Below are positions 1 to 10,403 of a stretch of DNA of 64,000 bases, piece after piece. The DNA lies in NCBI GenBank assembly GCA_019636655.1, contig JAHBXB010000003.1, positions 310,001 to 374,000 of the forward strand, read 5' to 3'. A program made the translations under genes and the position numbers. This DNA is from Phycisphaeraceae bacterium (GTDB lineage Bacteria; Planctomycetota; Phycisphaerae; Phycisphaerales; UBA1924). The stretch's first letter is position 1. Each line of letters begins with the position of its first letter. The notes beneath the pieces are model-generated. The model was not told the DNA's origin and made no database searches. It worked only from the letters and a program-made list of their open reading frames with translations.

Positions 1-1320
1 CACAAACACGACCCGCCGCAGTTCGCGGATGTCCTCGATCGGGCTCCTGGTTGTGGCAATGATGTCGGCCGCCTTTCCGGACTCGATCGTGCCTGCATCA
101 GCCAGGATCCCGCACAGGTCGGCCGCCGCGATCGTCGCCGACCGGATGGCCTCGGCGGGTGGCATCCCGGCTTCGACCATGTACTCGAACTCGCGGGCGT
201 TGTCGCCGTGGGCGCTCACGCCGGTATCGGTTCCGAAGGCGATCCGGACCCCGGCCCGGTACGCCTTTCCGAATGTCTCCTGGATGATCGGGCCGACCGT
301 ACGGGCCTTGACGACGACCTTCGGCGGGTAATACCCGGGGGTCTCGGCGTGCTCGCCCACCGTCTTCCCGGCGAGGATCGTCGGGACGAGGTAGGTCCCT
401 CGCTGCTTCATCATCTCCATGGCCTCGTCGTCCAGGAATGTGCCGTGCTCGATCGAGTCCACCCCCGCACGCACAGCCGCCTTGATCCCGCCGACTCCGT
501 GGGCGTGGGCGGCCACCTTCCTCTTCAGCAAGTGCGAGGTCTCGACGATCGCGACGAGTTCATCGTCCATGAACTGCTGCTCCATCCCCGCGGCCGTGTT
601 GCTGAGCACCCCGCCGGTCGCCGTCACCTTGATCACATCGGCCCCTCGCTTGACCTGCGAACGCACCGCCTTGCGGCACTCGTCGGCGCCGTCAGCAATC
701 CCCTGCATCGCCCCGGGAACCGCGAACAGGTCCTGCCGGTACCCAAGCGTCGAATCGGCGTGCCCACCGGTCGGCGTGATCGCCCGCCCAGCCTCCAGGA
801 TGCGCGGCCCCGGCACCTCCCCGGACGCGATCGCGTCCCGAAGGGCAAACCCCGCGTCCCCGATGGAACCGAGATCCCGCACCGTCGTGAACCCCGCCTC
901 GAGCGTCTTGCGGGCGTTCACCACCGCGTGAATCGCGACATCCGCTTCAGAGCTCTGCACCGCCCGCAGCCGCATGTCGGGTGTGAACTCCATCGTGATG
1001 TGGGTGTGGCAGTCGATGAGTCCCGGGAGAACAAACCGGTCCCTGAGATCGACCACGCGGACACCCGATACCTCGCCTGCCGGGACGACCTCCGCCGGCT
1101 CGGAATAGCCCGGCCTGACTTCGGCGATCCGCCCACCCTTGACGACAATCGTCGCCTGCCTGACAGGCTCGCCCCCCGGCACCGCCAGGAGTTCCCCGCA
1201 GTGAAGAAGCGTCCACGCCGGAGCCTCGCTCCCGGAGTCCTGAGACCGTACCCGTGTGACGCCCAGGCTCCACACGACGGCGACAACCGCGAGCACTCCA
1301 ACAACCGATCTTCGCGGCAT
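1..1320 (-). CDS. Secreted metal-dependent amidohydrolase (imidazolonepropionase/prolidase-like), C-terminus cut by window edge
   Basis: The reading frame is open from an ATG at 1320 to the first base of the window, giving 440 residues without a stop, so the C-terminus is missing. Residues 1-27 form a signal peptide or membrane anchor. The amidohydrolase superfamily metal site is visible: H105-T-H107 on the first strand, K231 in GADVIKVTATGG (the lysine that is usually carboxylated in this subfamily), H272/H274 in AHAHG, H292 in IEHGT and D365 in FGTDTG. Family members with this pattern hydrolyse X-Pro or N-acyl dipeptides or related cyclic amides; the substrate cannot be told from sequence. 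It is the last visible gene of a leftward run, 107 bases beyond the MFS gene. Confidence 0.88.
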   Translation of the reverse strand, partial: MPRRSVVGVLAVVAVVWSLGVTRVRSQDSGSEAPAWTLLHCGELLAVPGGEPVRQATIVVKGGRIAEVRPGYSEPAEVVPAGEVSGVRVVDLRDRFVLPGLIDCHTHITMEFTPDMRLRAVQSSEADVAIHAVVNARKTLEAGFTTVRDLGSIGDAGFALRDAIASGEVPGPRILEAGRAITPTGGHADSTLGYRQDLFAVPGAMQGIADGADECRKAVRSQVKRGADVIKVTATGGVLSNTAAGMEQQFMDDELVAIVETSHLLKRKVAAHAHGVGGIKAAVRAGVDSIEHGTFLDDEAMEMMKQRGTYLVPTILAGKTVGEHAETPGYYPPKVVVKARTVGPIIQETFGKAYRAGVRIAFGTDTGVSAHGDNAREFEYMVEAGMPPAEAIRSATIAAADLCGILADAGTIESGKAADIIATTRSPIEDIRELRRVVFV

Positions 1321-1427
1321 GTCCTGGTCCCTCGTCGACTCCCGGTGATTCTCGGCCGATGCCGGTGACGTTCGGCGTCTGCAGGTTACCGATCTCCCAT
1401 CGTGCCCGCCAGAGCGTCGATTCTCAA

Positions 1428-2747
1428 TCACTGCACCGTCACCGGGTCTGCTGGCCGCGCGGGCGCCTTCCGCGGCTTGGCGCCCTCGGTGGCCGCGATC
1501 TCGTCCAGCGGTCCCAGCCGCCGAATCTCCGGCCAGAGCCAGGCGATGCCCGCGACCACCAGAATCGTCCCGATCCCTCCCGACACGACCGAAACCACGG
1601 GGCCGAACGCCTGGGCCACCGCGCCGGATTCAAACGCGCCGAGTTCGTTGCTGCTCTCGATGAAGACGCTATTGACCGCCCCGACGCGGCCGCGGATCTC
1701 GTTTGGCGTCCGGACCTGCACCAGGATGTGCCGGATGACGACCGAAACGTTGTCGACCGCCCCGGCGAACGCCAGCGCGCCCAGCGACAGCCAGAACCAC
1801 TGGGACACCCCGAACACAATCGTCGCCCCGCCGAACGCGGCGACCGACAAGAGCAACGCCCGACCCGCCCGGCGGAAAGGGGGCTGGTGCGCGAGGATGA
1901 TCGCCATGGCGAACGCCCCGGCATACGGAGCCGCCCTCAGTGCTCCATACCCGACAGAGCCGACATGCAGGATCTCCGCGTAGATGGGCATCAGCGCCGT
2001 TGCCCCACCCAGGAGCACCGCGAACATATCCAGCGAGATCGCCGCCAGAACGGTCTTTTCCCTCCACACATGCCCCATGCCGGCCACCATGGACTCGACG
2101 GTCATGCCGCCCGTCGTGCGCGGGGCCTCGACGGGCTTCACCAACGACGCCGAGACCGCGAAGATAAGACACCCCGCGGACGCGGCGGCGTAGACGGGCC
2201 AGGCCTGGCCTGTCACGTGAATGATGCCGCCGGCAAGGAGCGGCCCGGCCACCGCCGAGAGCTGGAACACGCCGCTGTTCCACGCCACGGCGTTCTGGAA
2301 CACATCCGGCGGGACAATCAGTGGCAGCAGAGCCGATCGTGCCGGTCCATTGCAGGAGCGGACACAACCGGTCAGGGTGATCAGCAGGAACAGGCACCAC
2401 ACCGGCGCGTGTGTCCACGATGCCACGGCAAACGCCGCGCAGAGAATCGCGAACCCGCCCTGCGTGAGCGACAGAACCCGCCGCCGGTCGTACAGATCGA
2501 TCGCATGTCCGGCCGGGAGCGCCATCAGCACGACCGGCAGAGCCCGGGCGAGCCCGGCAAGCCCCAGCGCCATCGCCGATCCGGTTCGCTCATAGATCTC
2601 CCACGCAATGGCGGCGGAGAGCATCTGCAGAGCGGTCGAGGAGAAGACCCATCCGCCGACAAAGCGGCGGTAGTTCACCGATTTCATCGCGGCGTACGGG
2701 TCATGACGCGGCGGCATGTCGTCCCAAGCGTAGCGACCGCCGCGCAT
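1428..2747 (-). CDS. Major facilitator superfamily transporter (EntS/MFS_3-like)
   Basis: The 439-residue product is an inner-membrane protein with about twelve hydrophobic segments in two halves, the usual MFS length. The loop after the second segment reads DLYDRRRV, matching the G-x-x-x-D-R-x-x-R/K signature, and the N-terminal YRRFVGGWVFSSTALQMLSA is typical of the MFS_3/enterobactin-exporter-like branch. A purine-rich GGGGAGG about eight bases before the ATG at 2747 supports this start; an internal ATG at 2717 (MPPRHD) is an alternative. Substrate is unknown; family members export siderophores, drugs or metabolites. It lies upstream of the amidohydrolase on the same strand. Confidence 0.85.
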   Translation of the reverse strand: MRGGRYAWDDMPPRHDPYAAMKSVNYRRFVGGWVFSSTALQMLSAAIAWEIYERTGSAMALGLAGLARALPVVLMALPAGHAIDLYDRRRVLSLTQGGFAILCAAFAVASWTHAPVWCLFLLITLTGCVRSCNGPARSALLPLIVPPDVFQNAVAWNSGVFQLSAVAGPLLAGGIIHVTGQAWPVYAAASAGCLIFAVSASLVKPVEAPRTTGGMTVESMVAGMGHVWREKTVLAAISLDMFAVLLGGATALMPIYAEILHVGSVGYGALRAAPYAGAFAMAIILAHQPPFRRAGRALLLSVAAFGGATIVFGVSQWFWLSLGALAFAGAVDNVSVVIRHILVQVRTPNEIRGRVGAVNSVFIESSNELGAFESGAVAQAFGPVVSVVSGGIGTILVVAGIAWLWPEIRRLGPLDEIAATEGAKPRKAPARPADPVTVQ

Positions 2748-2857
2748 TCATCCGCCCTCCCCGCTCTCACCGACCGGGAAGACACGAGCCGGCGGGCGCG
2801 TGCATCGTGTAATACCGCGTCAACCCGCATCGGCTGCGGGCGCCGCGGCTGTGGCCG

Positions 2858-3562
2858 CTACTTCTTCGGCGGCGTGTCCCAGATGTTCCGTGGAACGGGC
2901 GTGTCGCTCTGCATCTCTTCTACCTCGATCAGGAACGCGTCCGCCGACATGCCCGCGGCCTTGACCTCGCGTTCCAGCAGCTCCTCCCACAACTGGAACA
3001 GCGACGTCTCATCCATCTTCCACACATCGTCCTCCAAGTAGAAGCGGACGTTGTACGTGCGGCGAGTGTCCTCCAGCCAGCGGCGGCCAGACCGCGTCAC
3101 CCGCCGATCGGGCTCCCGTACCTCCATCCAGCCCGTGTTCCCGCTCACCCTGATCTTGCCGTATTCCTCGACGCCGTTATCGATCCCCCACCACCCGCGG
3201 TCGGCCATCAGGGCGATGGTGCCGGCGCCATCGAGCTGCCTGAGTTGCGCCCCGGTGAGCCGGTGCCGGAGCATCAGGATGATCCCGCGGTCGTTGACCG
3301 ATCGCTTTGCGATCTGCTCGCGCTTTCCCTCCCTCGCGAGCTTCACGAGTTCGCCGTAGTGGTCAACGGTGCTCTTGGAATACAGCGACGCCACTGTGCG
3401 GCCATCCTGACCCTCAACAGCCTCGACAAGCTGCTTGAGCGACTCTCGGATCTGCGATGCGCGGCTGTCACATCCGGACATCGCCGTGACCAGGAAGGAC
3501 GTAACCAGCACGCCCAACACAGCCGAAACAGCAGACCCAATACGACTGAGAGTTCCGCGCAT
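2858..3562 (-). CDS. Predicted lipoprotein, paralogue of the upstream gene
   Basis: Starting at the ATG at 3562 gives 234 residues beginning with a signal peptide that ends in a lipobox (MSGC, Cys near residue 37), so it is probably a lipid-anchored periplasmic protein. The mature part is mixed alpha/beta without a family I recognise. It shares a colinear set of patches with the next gene upstream: QIRESLKQL.EAVEGQDG versus EVKESLFALGTAIENQDG, a D-G-x-G-x-I-x-L stretch, GWW followed by NDGV/NGVE, a GKI+VSG patch and an ending of V..xWD.P. The two are therefore a tandem duplication. The reading frame stays open upstream of 3562 but that part is antisense-like low-quality sequence and lacks a signal peptide. 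Confidence 0.75.
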   Translation of the reverse strand: MRGTLSRIGSAVSAVLGVLVTSFLVTAMSGCDSRASQIRESLKQLVEAVEGQDGRTVASLYSKSTVDHYGELVKLAREGKREQIAKRSVNDRGIILMLRHRLTGAQLRQLDGAGTIALMADRGWWGIDNGVEEYGKIRVSGNTGWMEVREPDRRVTRSGRRWLEDTRRTYNVRFYLEDDVWKMDETSLFQLWEELLEREVKAAGMSADAFLIEVEEMQSDTPVPRNIWDTPPKK

Positions 3563-3623
3563 CACGATCACCCCTGAGTCTGGTTTACCCCCACCCGTCT
3601 CTCCCCACCTACCACCACTGCCC

Positions 3624-4319
3624 CTACCGCGGCGGATCCCATACCGTTGGAGCAACCTGCTTTCCAGACATCCTCTCCTCCAACTCCGCCAACACCTGCT
3701 CGATATTCCCGTTGCCTTGCGCCTTGATGATCTTGGCGAGCAGTTCGTTGGTGGTGTCGTGCGTGGAAGTGGTGTCCACCTTCCATAGTCCTTCTTCGTT
3801 TGTGAGGCGAAGGTATCGCTTTCGGTCGGCGTGATCGAAGATGTACTTCGCGGCGTAGTTTGAGCCCGCATCGAGTTCAAGGTCAACCCACGCCGTCGCG
3901 CCGCTCACCTTGATCTTGCCGAGCTCGTCCTCATCCGAAACCCCGTCGTTGCTTCCGAACCACCACCCCTTGGAGACCGTTAGCCTGATCATCCCCTTGC
4001 CGTCCAGTTTCTTGAGTTCCGCGGACGGGACGCGGTTTCGCAGCAGCAGAATCTGCATGCGGTCCAGGGGCTTCAGCGACGCGATATCGGCCCGCTTCGC
4101 CGTCTTCGCGAGCTTGACAATCCGGTCGCAATACTCAATGGAGGACTGTGAATACAGGTTCGATGCGGCCTCGCCATCCTGGTTCTCGATGGCGGTGCCG
4201 AGGGCGAACAGGCTCTCTTTCACCTCAGCCGCCCGCCGATCGCAGCCTGAACCGGCGATCGCCAGAACGGCGAGGATCGAGAGCAGGAACCAGCTTCCTC
4301 TCGGCAGGGCGTGCAGCAT
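3624..4319 (-). CDS. Predicted lipoprotein, tandem paralogue
   Basis: From the ATG at 4319 the product has 231 residues with a signal peptide and lipobox (AGSGC) followed by charged sequence. No known domain is recognised. It is related along its whole length to the neighbouring lipoprotein 61 bases downstream (shared ESL..L..AIENQDG-type helix, GWW patch, GKIKVSG and C-terminal VWDPP), so the pair arose by local duplication. A promoter-like TTGACG-17-TAGGCT lies directly upstream and its -10 ends seven bases before the ATG, with no Shine-Dalgarno sequence. Function unknown; the helical N-terminal part and lipid anchor suggest an envelope role, which is inference only. Confidence 0.75.
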   Translation of the reverse strand: MLHALPRGSWFLLSILAVLAIAGSGCDRRAAEVKESLFALGTAIENQDGEAASNLYSQSSIEYCDRIVKLAKTAKRADIASLKPLDRMQILLLRNRVPSAELKKLDGKGMIRLTVSKGWWFGSNDGVSDEDELGKIKVSGATAWVDLELDAGSNYAAKYIFDHADRKRYLRLTNEEGLWKVDTTSTHDTTNELLAKIIKAQGNGNIEQVLAELEERMSGKQVAPTVWDPPR

Positions 4320-4326
4320 GGCGGCA

Positions 4327-4355
4327 AGCCTAACAAATCCGAACCACGCCGTCAA
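4327..4355 (-). promoter_or_regulatory. Promoter for the tandem lipoproteins, leaderless layout
   Basis: On the minus strand TTGACG (4355-4350) and TAGGCT (4332-4327) are separated by exactly 17 bases, a good sigma-70-type promoter. The -10 box ends seven bases before the ATG at 4319, so transcription would begin at or next to the start codon. Confidence 0.45.
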
Positions 4356-4435
4356 CTTCCCACATATTGCTCACAAAGGCACGTTCGAGGCCGCCGCCGG
4401 GTGAATGCAACACGGCTTTCGGTGTACGAAACCAC

Positions 4436-5728
4436 CTAGCCCGCCGCCACCGCCCAGTTTCGACCCTCCCGAACAACCGGACGATACAAGGTATCTCGCT
4501 CGATAGGTTCGAAGCCCGCCTCGCGGATCGCCCGTTGAAGCGTCCAGACGTTCACCTCCTGGTGTGTCGAGGCGCCGCCGACCTTCGTGATGTCGTACCA
4601 GACGACGGTTCCATCGACGTCATCCGCCCCGGCCTGCAGCATCAGTTGCGCCATCGGCAGCGTCTGCATGATCCAGAAGGCCTTGACGTGTGGGAAGTTG
4701 TCGAGCATCAGCCGCGAGACCGCGAGAGTCCTGAGGTTTTCCAGCCCTGAAGGCCCCGGAAGGTGCTCAAGGTCGCTGCCATCGGGAAAGAACGGCAGCG
4801 GGATGATGGTTTGGAAGTAACCGCCCCGTGCAGTCATCGCCGGCGTCGGCAACCGCTCGCTCGTCGGGCTGGTCAGCGTAATGACACCGTCGTCCGCTGC
4901 GGCGTAGCCCACGCGTGAGAGCGCCTCGTCCTGGGCCCTGCGGAGCATGTCCATATGGACCAGTCGCTCCCGCCGATCCTCGATATGGCCATACAGGATG
5001 GTCGCATTGGTGTTGAGACCCAGTTCATGGGCCACCCGATGGACATCGAGCCAGACATCCGACCGGATCTTGCCCTTGAACACCTCGTCGTGCACCCGGT
5101 CGTCAAAGACCTCCGCGCCCCCGCCCGGGAGCGACCCCAGCCCGGCCTCCTTCAGCCTCTCGAGCACCCAGCGAATCCCCGCCTTCCGATCGTCGGCCCG
5201 ATAGACCTTGGCGATCTTGGCGAGATGCACGACCTCCACGGCGGTGAACGCCTTGACGTGCAGATCACTGCCGAGCGACCGGGCGGTGTCGCGGATGGTC
5301 CGGACCAGGTCCGGGTAGTAGTCCCACGGCAGATACGGGTGCAACCCGCCGACGCTGTGAATCTCCGTCGCCCCCGCCTCGACCGCCTGGCGCACCTGGT
5401 CGGCCACATAGTCCATGTCCCGCGTGTAGGCGCCCGCATCGTCCTTCTTGCGGTAGAACTCGCAGAATTTGCACGAGAGCGCGCACACATTCGAATAGTT
5501 CAGATGGCGGTTGATGTTGTAGTACGCGGCGTTCCCGTGCAGCCGGCGGCGCACCTGGTCCGCCATCTCGCACACGGACCAGATGTCGGTGGTTTCAAAG
5601 AGCGTCTCACCCTCGGCAAGTGTCAATCTCTCGCCGCGATCGACCTTGACTCGGATGGACTCCAGACCGGCGTCAACCCGCGGTCGACGGGACGATTGAC
5701 GGCGATTCTCGTAGGCGATCGTGGTCAT
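4436..5728 (-). CDS. mqnE: Aminofutalosine synthase (radical SAM), menaquinone biosynthesis
   Basis: MqnE joins the enolpyruvyl product of MqnA to S-adenosylmethionine to give aminofutalosine, a step of the futalosine pathway to menaquinone. The radical-SAM cluster motif C-x3-C-x2-C appears as CALSCKFC near residues 82-89, followed by the family patches EIHSVGGLHP, SLPGGGAE and NTNATILYGH. Length (430 residues from the ATG at 5728) fits the family. Other in-frame starts lie at 5746 and 5767; a TATAGT box just beyond 5767 makes 5746 possible too. No other mqn gene is in the window. The presence of this gene implies a menaquinone respiratory chain made without the classical men pathway. Confidence 0.93.
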   Translation of the reverse strand: MTTIAYENRRQSSRRPRVDAGLESIRVKVDRGERLTLAEGETLFETTDIWSVCEMADQVRRRLHGNAAYYNINRHLNYSNVCALSCKFCEFYRKKDDAGAYTRDMDYVADQVRQAVEAGATEIHSVGGLHPYLPWDYYPDLVRTIRDTARSLGSDLHVKAFTAVEVVHLAKIAKVYRADDRKAGIRWVLERLKEAGLGSLPGGGAEVFDDRVHDEVFKGKIRSDVWLDVHRVAHELGLNTNATILYGHIEDRRERLVHMDMLRRAQDEALSRVGYAAADDGVITLTSPTSERLPTPAMTARGGYFQTIIPLPFFPDGSDLEHLPGPSGLENLRTLAVSRLMLDNFPHVKAFWIMQTLPMAQLMLQAGADDVDGTVVWYDITKVGGASTHQEVNVWTLQRAIREAGFEPIERDTLYRPVVREGRNWAVAAG

Positions 5729-5801
5729 TGGCGCTGCCGTGCACATGGGGTCAGGGGAACTAGCCACTATAGTCGCCGGGCGTATACCGTGACCGCGATC
5801 G

Positions 5802-6389
5802 CTACGGCCGCTTCTCCCACGGGGTTACTGTACCGACCGTGTTTTCTGCTGATTCCGACTCACACGCCCCAAGAACCCCATCGCAGATCTCGGCGTCGGT
5901 CAGCCAGCGTGAACCCCAGCGCTCGACGACGAACCCCAGGCAGACTCGCCTGCAGACGATGTCTCGACGAAGATCCAACCCGGCGACTCGCAGCGATGGC
6001 CCGGTCGGATCCGCCGAGGAACTGCCGAGCACGTGGACCATGATGGGCGGCCGCGAGTCATCGGCGATCAGATCCGCCACGGCCCGCACCACGTCCGCAG
6101 ATGGAGCGTGGACCCAGCACACCGCAAGGGCAAAGGGACCGCGGGCTGCCGCGGCCATCCGAACCGCCGTCGCGAGTTGCCCGAGGTCGGTGTAGTCCGC
6201 TGACAGTGGATGGATTGTCGAGGCTGGATCGGCCTGCGCGGCGAGGGACGCCAGCTTCTTATGGGAGCGGGCGATGACGGTGACCACGCACCCTCTCCCG
6301 GCAAGGGCAAGGCACAGGCCGCGGAGCATTCCCGTGCCGCCGATGACAAGGCAATGCCGCGAACTCGGTGCACCGGTGGCCATGGCCAC
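5802..6389 (-). CDS. Short Rossmann-fold protein (short-chain dehydrogenase-like)
   Basis: The 195-residue protein opens with LVIGGTGMLRG, a GxxGxxxG nucleotide-binding loop of the short-chain dehydrogenase type, followed by VTVIARS at the second strand, which suggests NADP binding. It is shorter than classical SDR enzymes (about 250 residues) and I see no clear YxxxK catalytic pair, so it resembles the small Rossmann proteins found in Firmicutes and others that carry only the nucleotide-binding half. It sits between mqnE and a methyltransferase on the same strand. Function is unknown. Confidence 0.7.
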   Translation of the reverse strand: MAMATGAPSSRHCLVIGGTGMLRGLCLALAGRGCVVTVIARSHKKLASLAAQADPASTIHPLSADYTDLGQLATAVRMAAAARGPFALAVCWVHAPSADVVRAVADLIADDSRPPIMVHVLGSSSADPTGPSLRVAGLDLRRDIVCRRVCLGFVVERWGSRWLTDAEICDGVLGACESESAENTVGTVTPWEKRP

Positions 6390-6443
6390 CCGAGGCTAGG
6401 GCTCAACGGGCTCAGTGGATGGTCAAAACAGCTCAGAGGCTCG

Positions 6444-9365
<2,922 letters not shown>

Positions 9366-9464
9366 AACTCGCCGGATTGCGGCGCGTATCCCCGCCCGGC
9401 GCCCAATTGACCGGTGGATCGCAGTTGACGATCCGGTCCGGCAATCCAACCATGCACCACCACC

Positions 9465-9551
9465 GGAGAGGTGGCAGAGCGGTTGAACGCGCCGGTCTCG
9501 AAAACCGGTATGGCCTCCGGGTCATCGGGGGTTCGAATCCCCCCCTCTCCG
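9465..9551 (+). tRNA. tRNA-Ser (anticodon CGA)
   Basis: A complete class II tRNA of 87 bases: acceptor stem GGAGAGG pairs with CCTCTCC (9544-9550), the D arm is present, the anticodon loop CTCGAAA sits between a CCGGT/ACCGG stem and carries CGA, a long variable arm follows, and the T arm is GGGGG-TTCGAAT-CCCCC. The discriminator base is G, as expected for serine. The 3' CCA is not encoded. Confidence 0.96.
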
Positions 9552-9557
9552 CTTCCA

Positions 9558-9585
9558 GGCCCCGAGCCCGCCTCGGGGCTTTTTT
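9558..9585 (+). terminator. Rho-independent terminator after tRNA-Ser
   Basis: The stem GCCCCGAG/CTCGGGGC with a five-base loop is followed at once by a run of six T (9580-9585), seven bases beyond the tRNA. It would end the tRNA transcript and any read-through from dnaK. Confidence 0.9.
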
Positions 9586-9641
9586 CGTGAAGTGCGAGCG
9601 TTTCCCGGCCGGCCACGTCGATCAGCGGATCGAATCCGCCG

Positions 9642-10232
9642 CTACGAAGCGGCATGCTGGGACACGTAGAGCGAGAGTCGATTCCAGAGTGATGGAAATC
9701 GCCGACGCGTCTCCTCCGGAGAGGCCAGCTCCCGATCACGCATGTCGAAGCCCGGCGCCACGACCTCGCTGAGCAGCCCGAATCTCCCGGCGTGCAAATG
9801 GGTTGCCTTCCAGGTTCCTCCGGGCACCACGAGTTGAAGCGATTCCAGGCGAGACGGATCCCGTCCGAGCGTCCGTGTTTCGAGCACGCCTTCGGGGGAA
9901 ACAAGGATGTAGGTGAGTGGAGAACCGCCGTGAAAGTAATGGACGATGTCGGAGCGATTGCGGTGCAGCCGGCCAATCGGCCTGTCCTCCGTGAGCAGGT
10001 AGTAGATCGTGTTCATTCCCACCCGTGTCGCGCCGTCGCGGCCCGAGACCGGAGTGGTCCAAGAAGACTCGTACGTCTGGCGAAAGTACCCACCCTCGTC
10101 GTGCGGCGTGAGCCGGAGGAGCCGAACGATCTCGGCAGGCTCGAAATCGTCGAGGCAGCGGCCGGTGATCAAGGCCGAACTCCCGGAGTTGATCGATTCA
10201 GCTGATCCACCGCACGGCACGCACCCGCACAT
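9642..10232 (-). CDS. Cupin-superfamily protein (DUF985/cupin_5 type)
   Basis: The 196-residue protein has the features of the DUF985 cupins: L.PHDEGGYFRQTYES near the start, TIYYLLTEDRPIGRLHR, then H-x-F-x-G-G-S-P-L in the metal/ligand-binding strand region, VVPGGTWKATHL and a conserved VAPGFDMRDRELA tail. Structures of this family are double-stranded beta-helix barrels of uncertain function. It is convergent to the tRNA and divergent to the topoisomerase VI genes. Residues 1-20 are poorly conserved and contain several cysteines, so an internal start is possible. Confidence 0.82.
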   Translation of the reverse strand: MCGCVPCGGSAESINSGSSALITGRCLDDFEPAEIVRLLRLTPHDEGGYFRQTYESSWTTPVSGRDGATRVGMNTIYYLLTEDRPIGRLHRNRSDIVHYFHGGSPLTYILVSPEGVLETRTLGRDPSRLESLQLVVPGGTWKATHLHAGRFGLLSEVVAPGFDMRDRELASPEETRRRFPSLWNRLSLYVSQHAAS

Positions 10233-10391
10233 GGACTTCCTGATCAGTGGGCTAGTGTATCCGCCGGAGTGAGGACTCAGGGCTCAAGGAGACTCCAATG
10301 TGCTCTGCGTCGTTTCAGCGGGGATCGGCTGATTCCCGATGAAGCCGGTATGAGCATGCTCTTTGCAGCACCGGGCGGATCGGGCATTGGC

Positions 10392-10397
10392 TATCCT
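10392..10397 (+). promoter_or_regulatory. -10-like box for topoisomerase VI subunit B
   Basis: TATCCT ends six bases before the ATG at 10404 and no Shine-Dalgarno sequence is present. This is the TANNNT-N6-8-start layout seen at several genes in the window and favours this start codon. No -35 box is clear. Confidence 0.4.
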
Positions 10398-10403
10398 CCA
10401 AGT

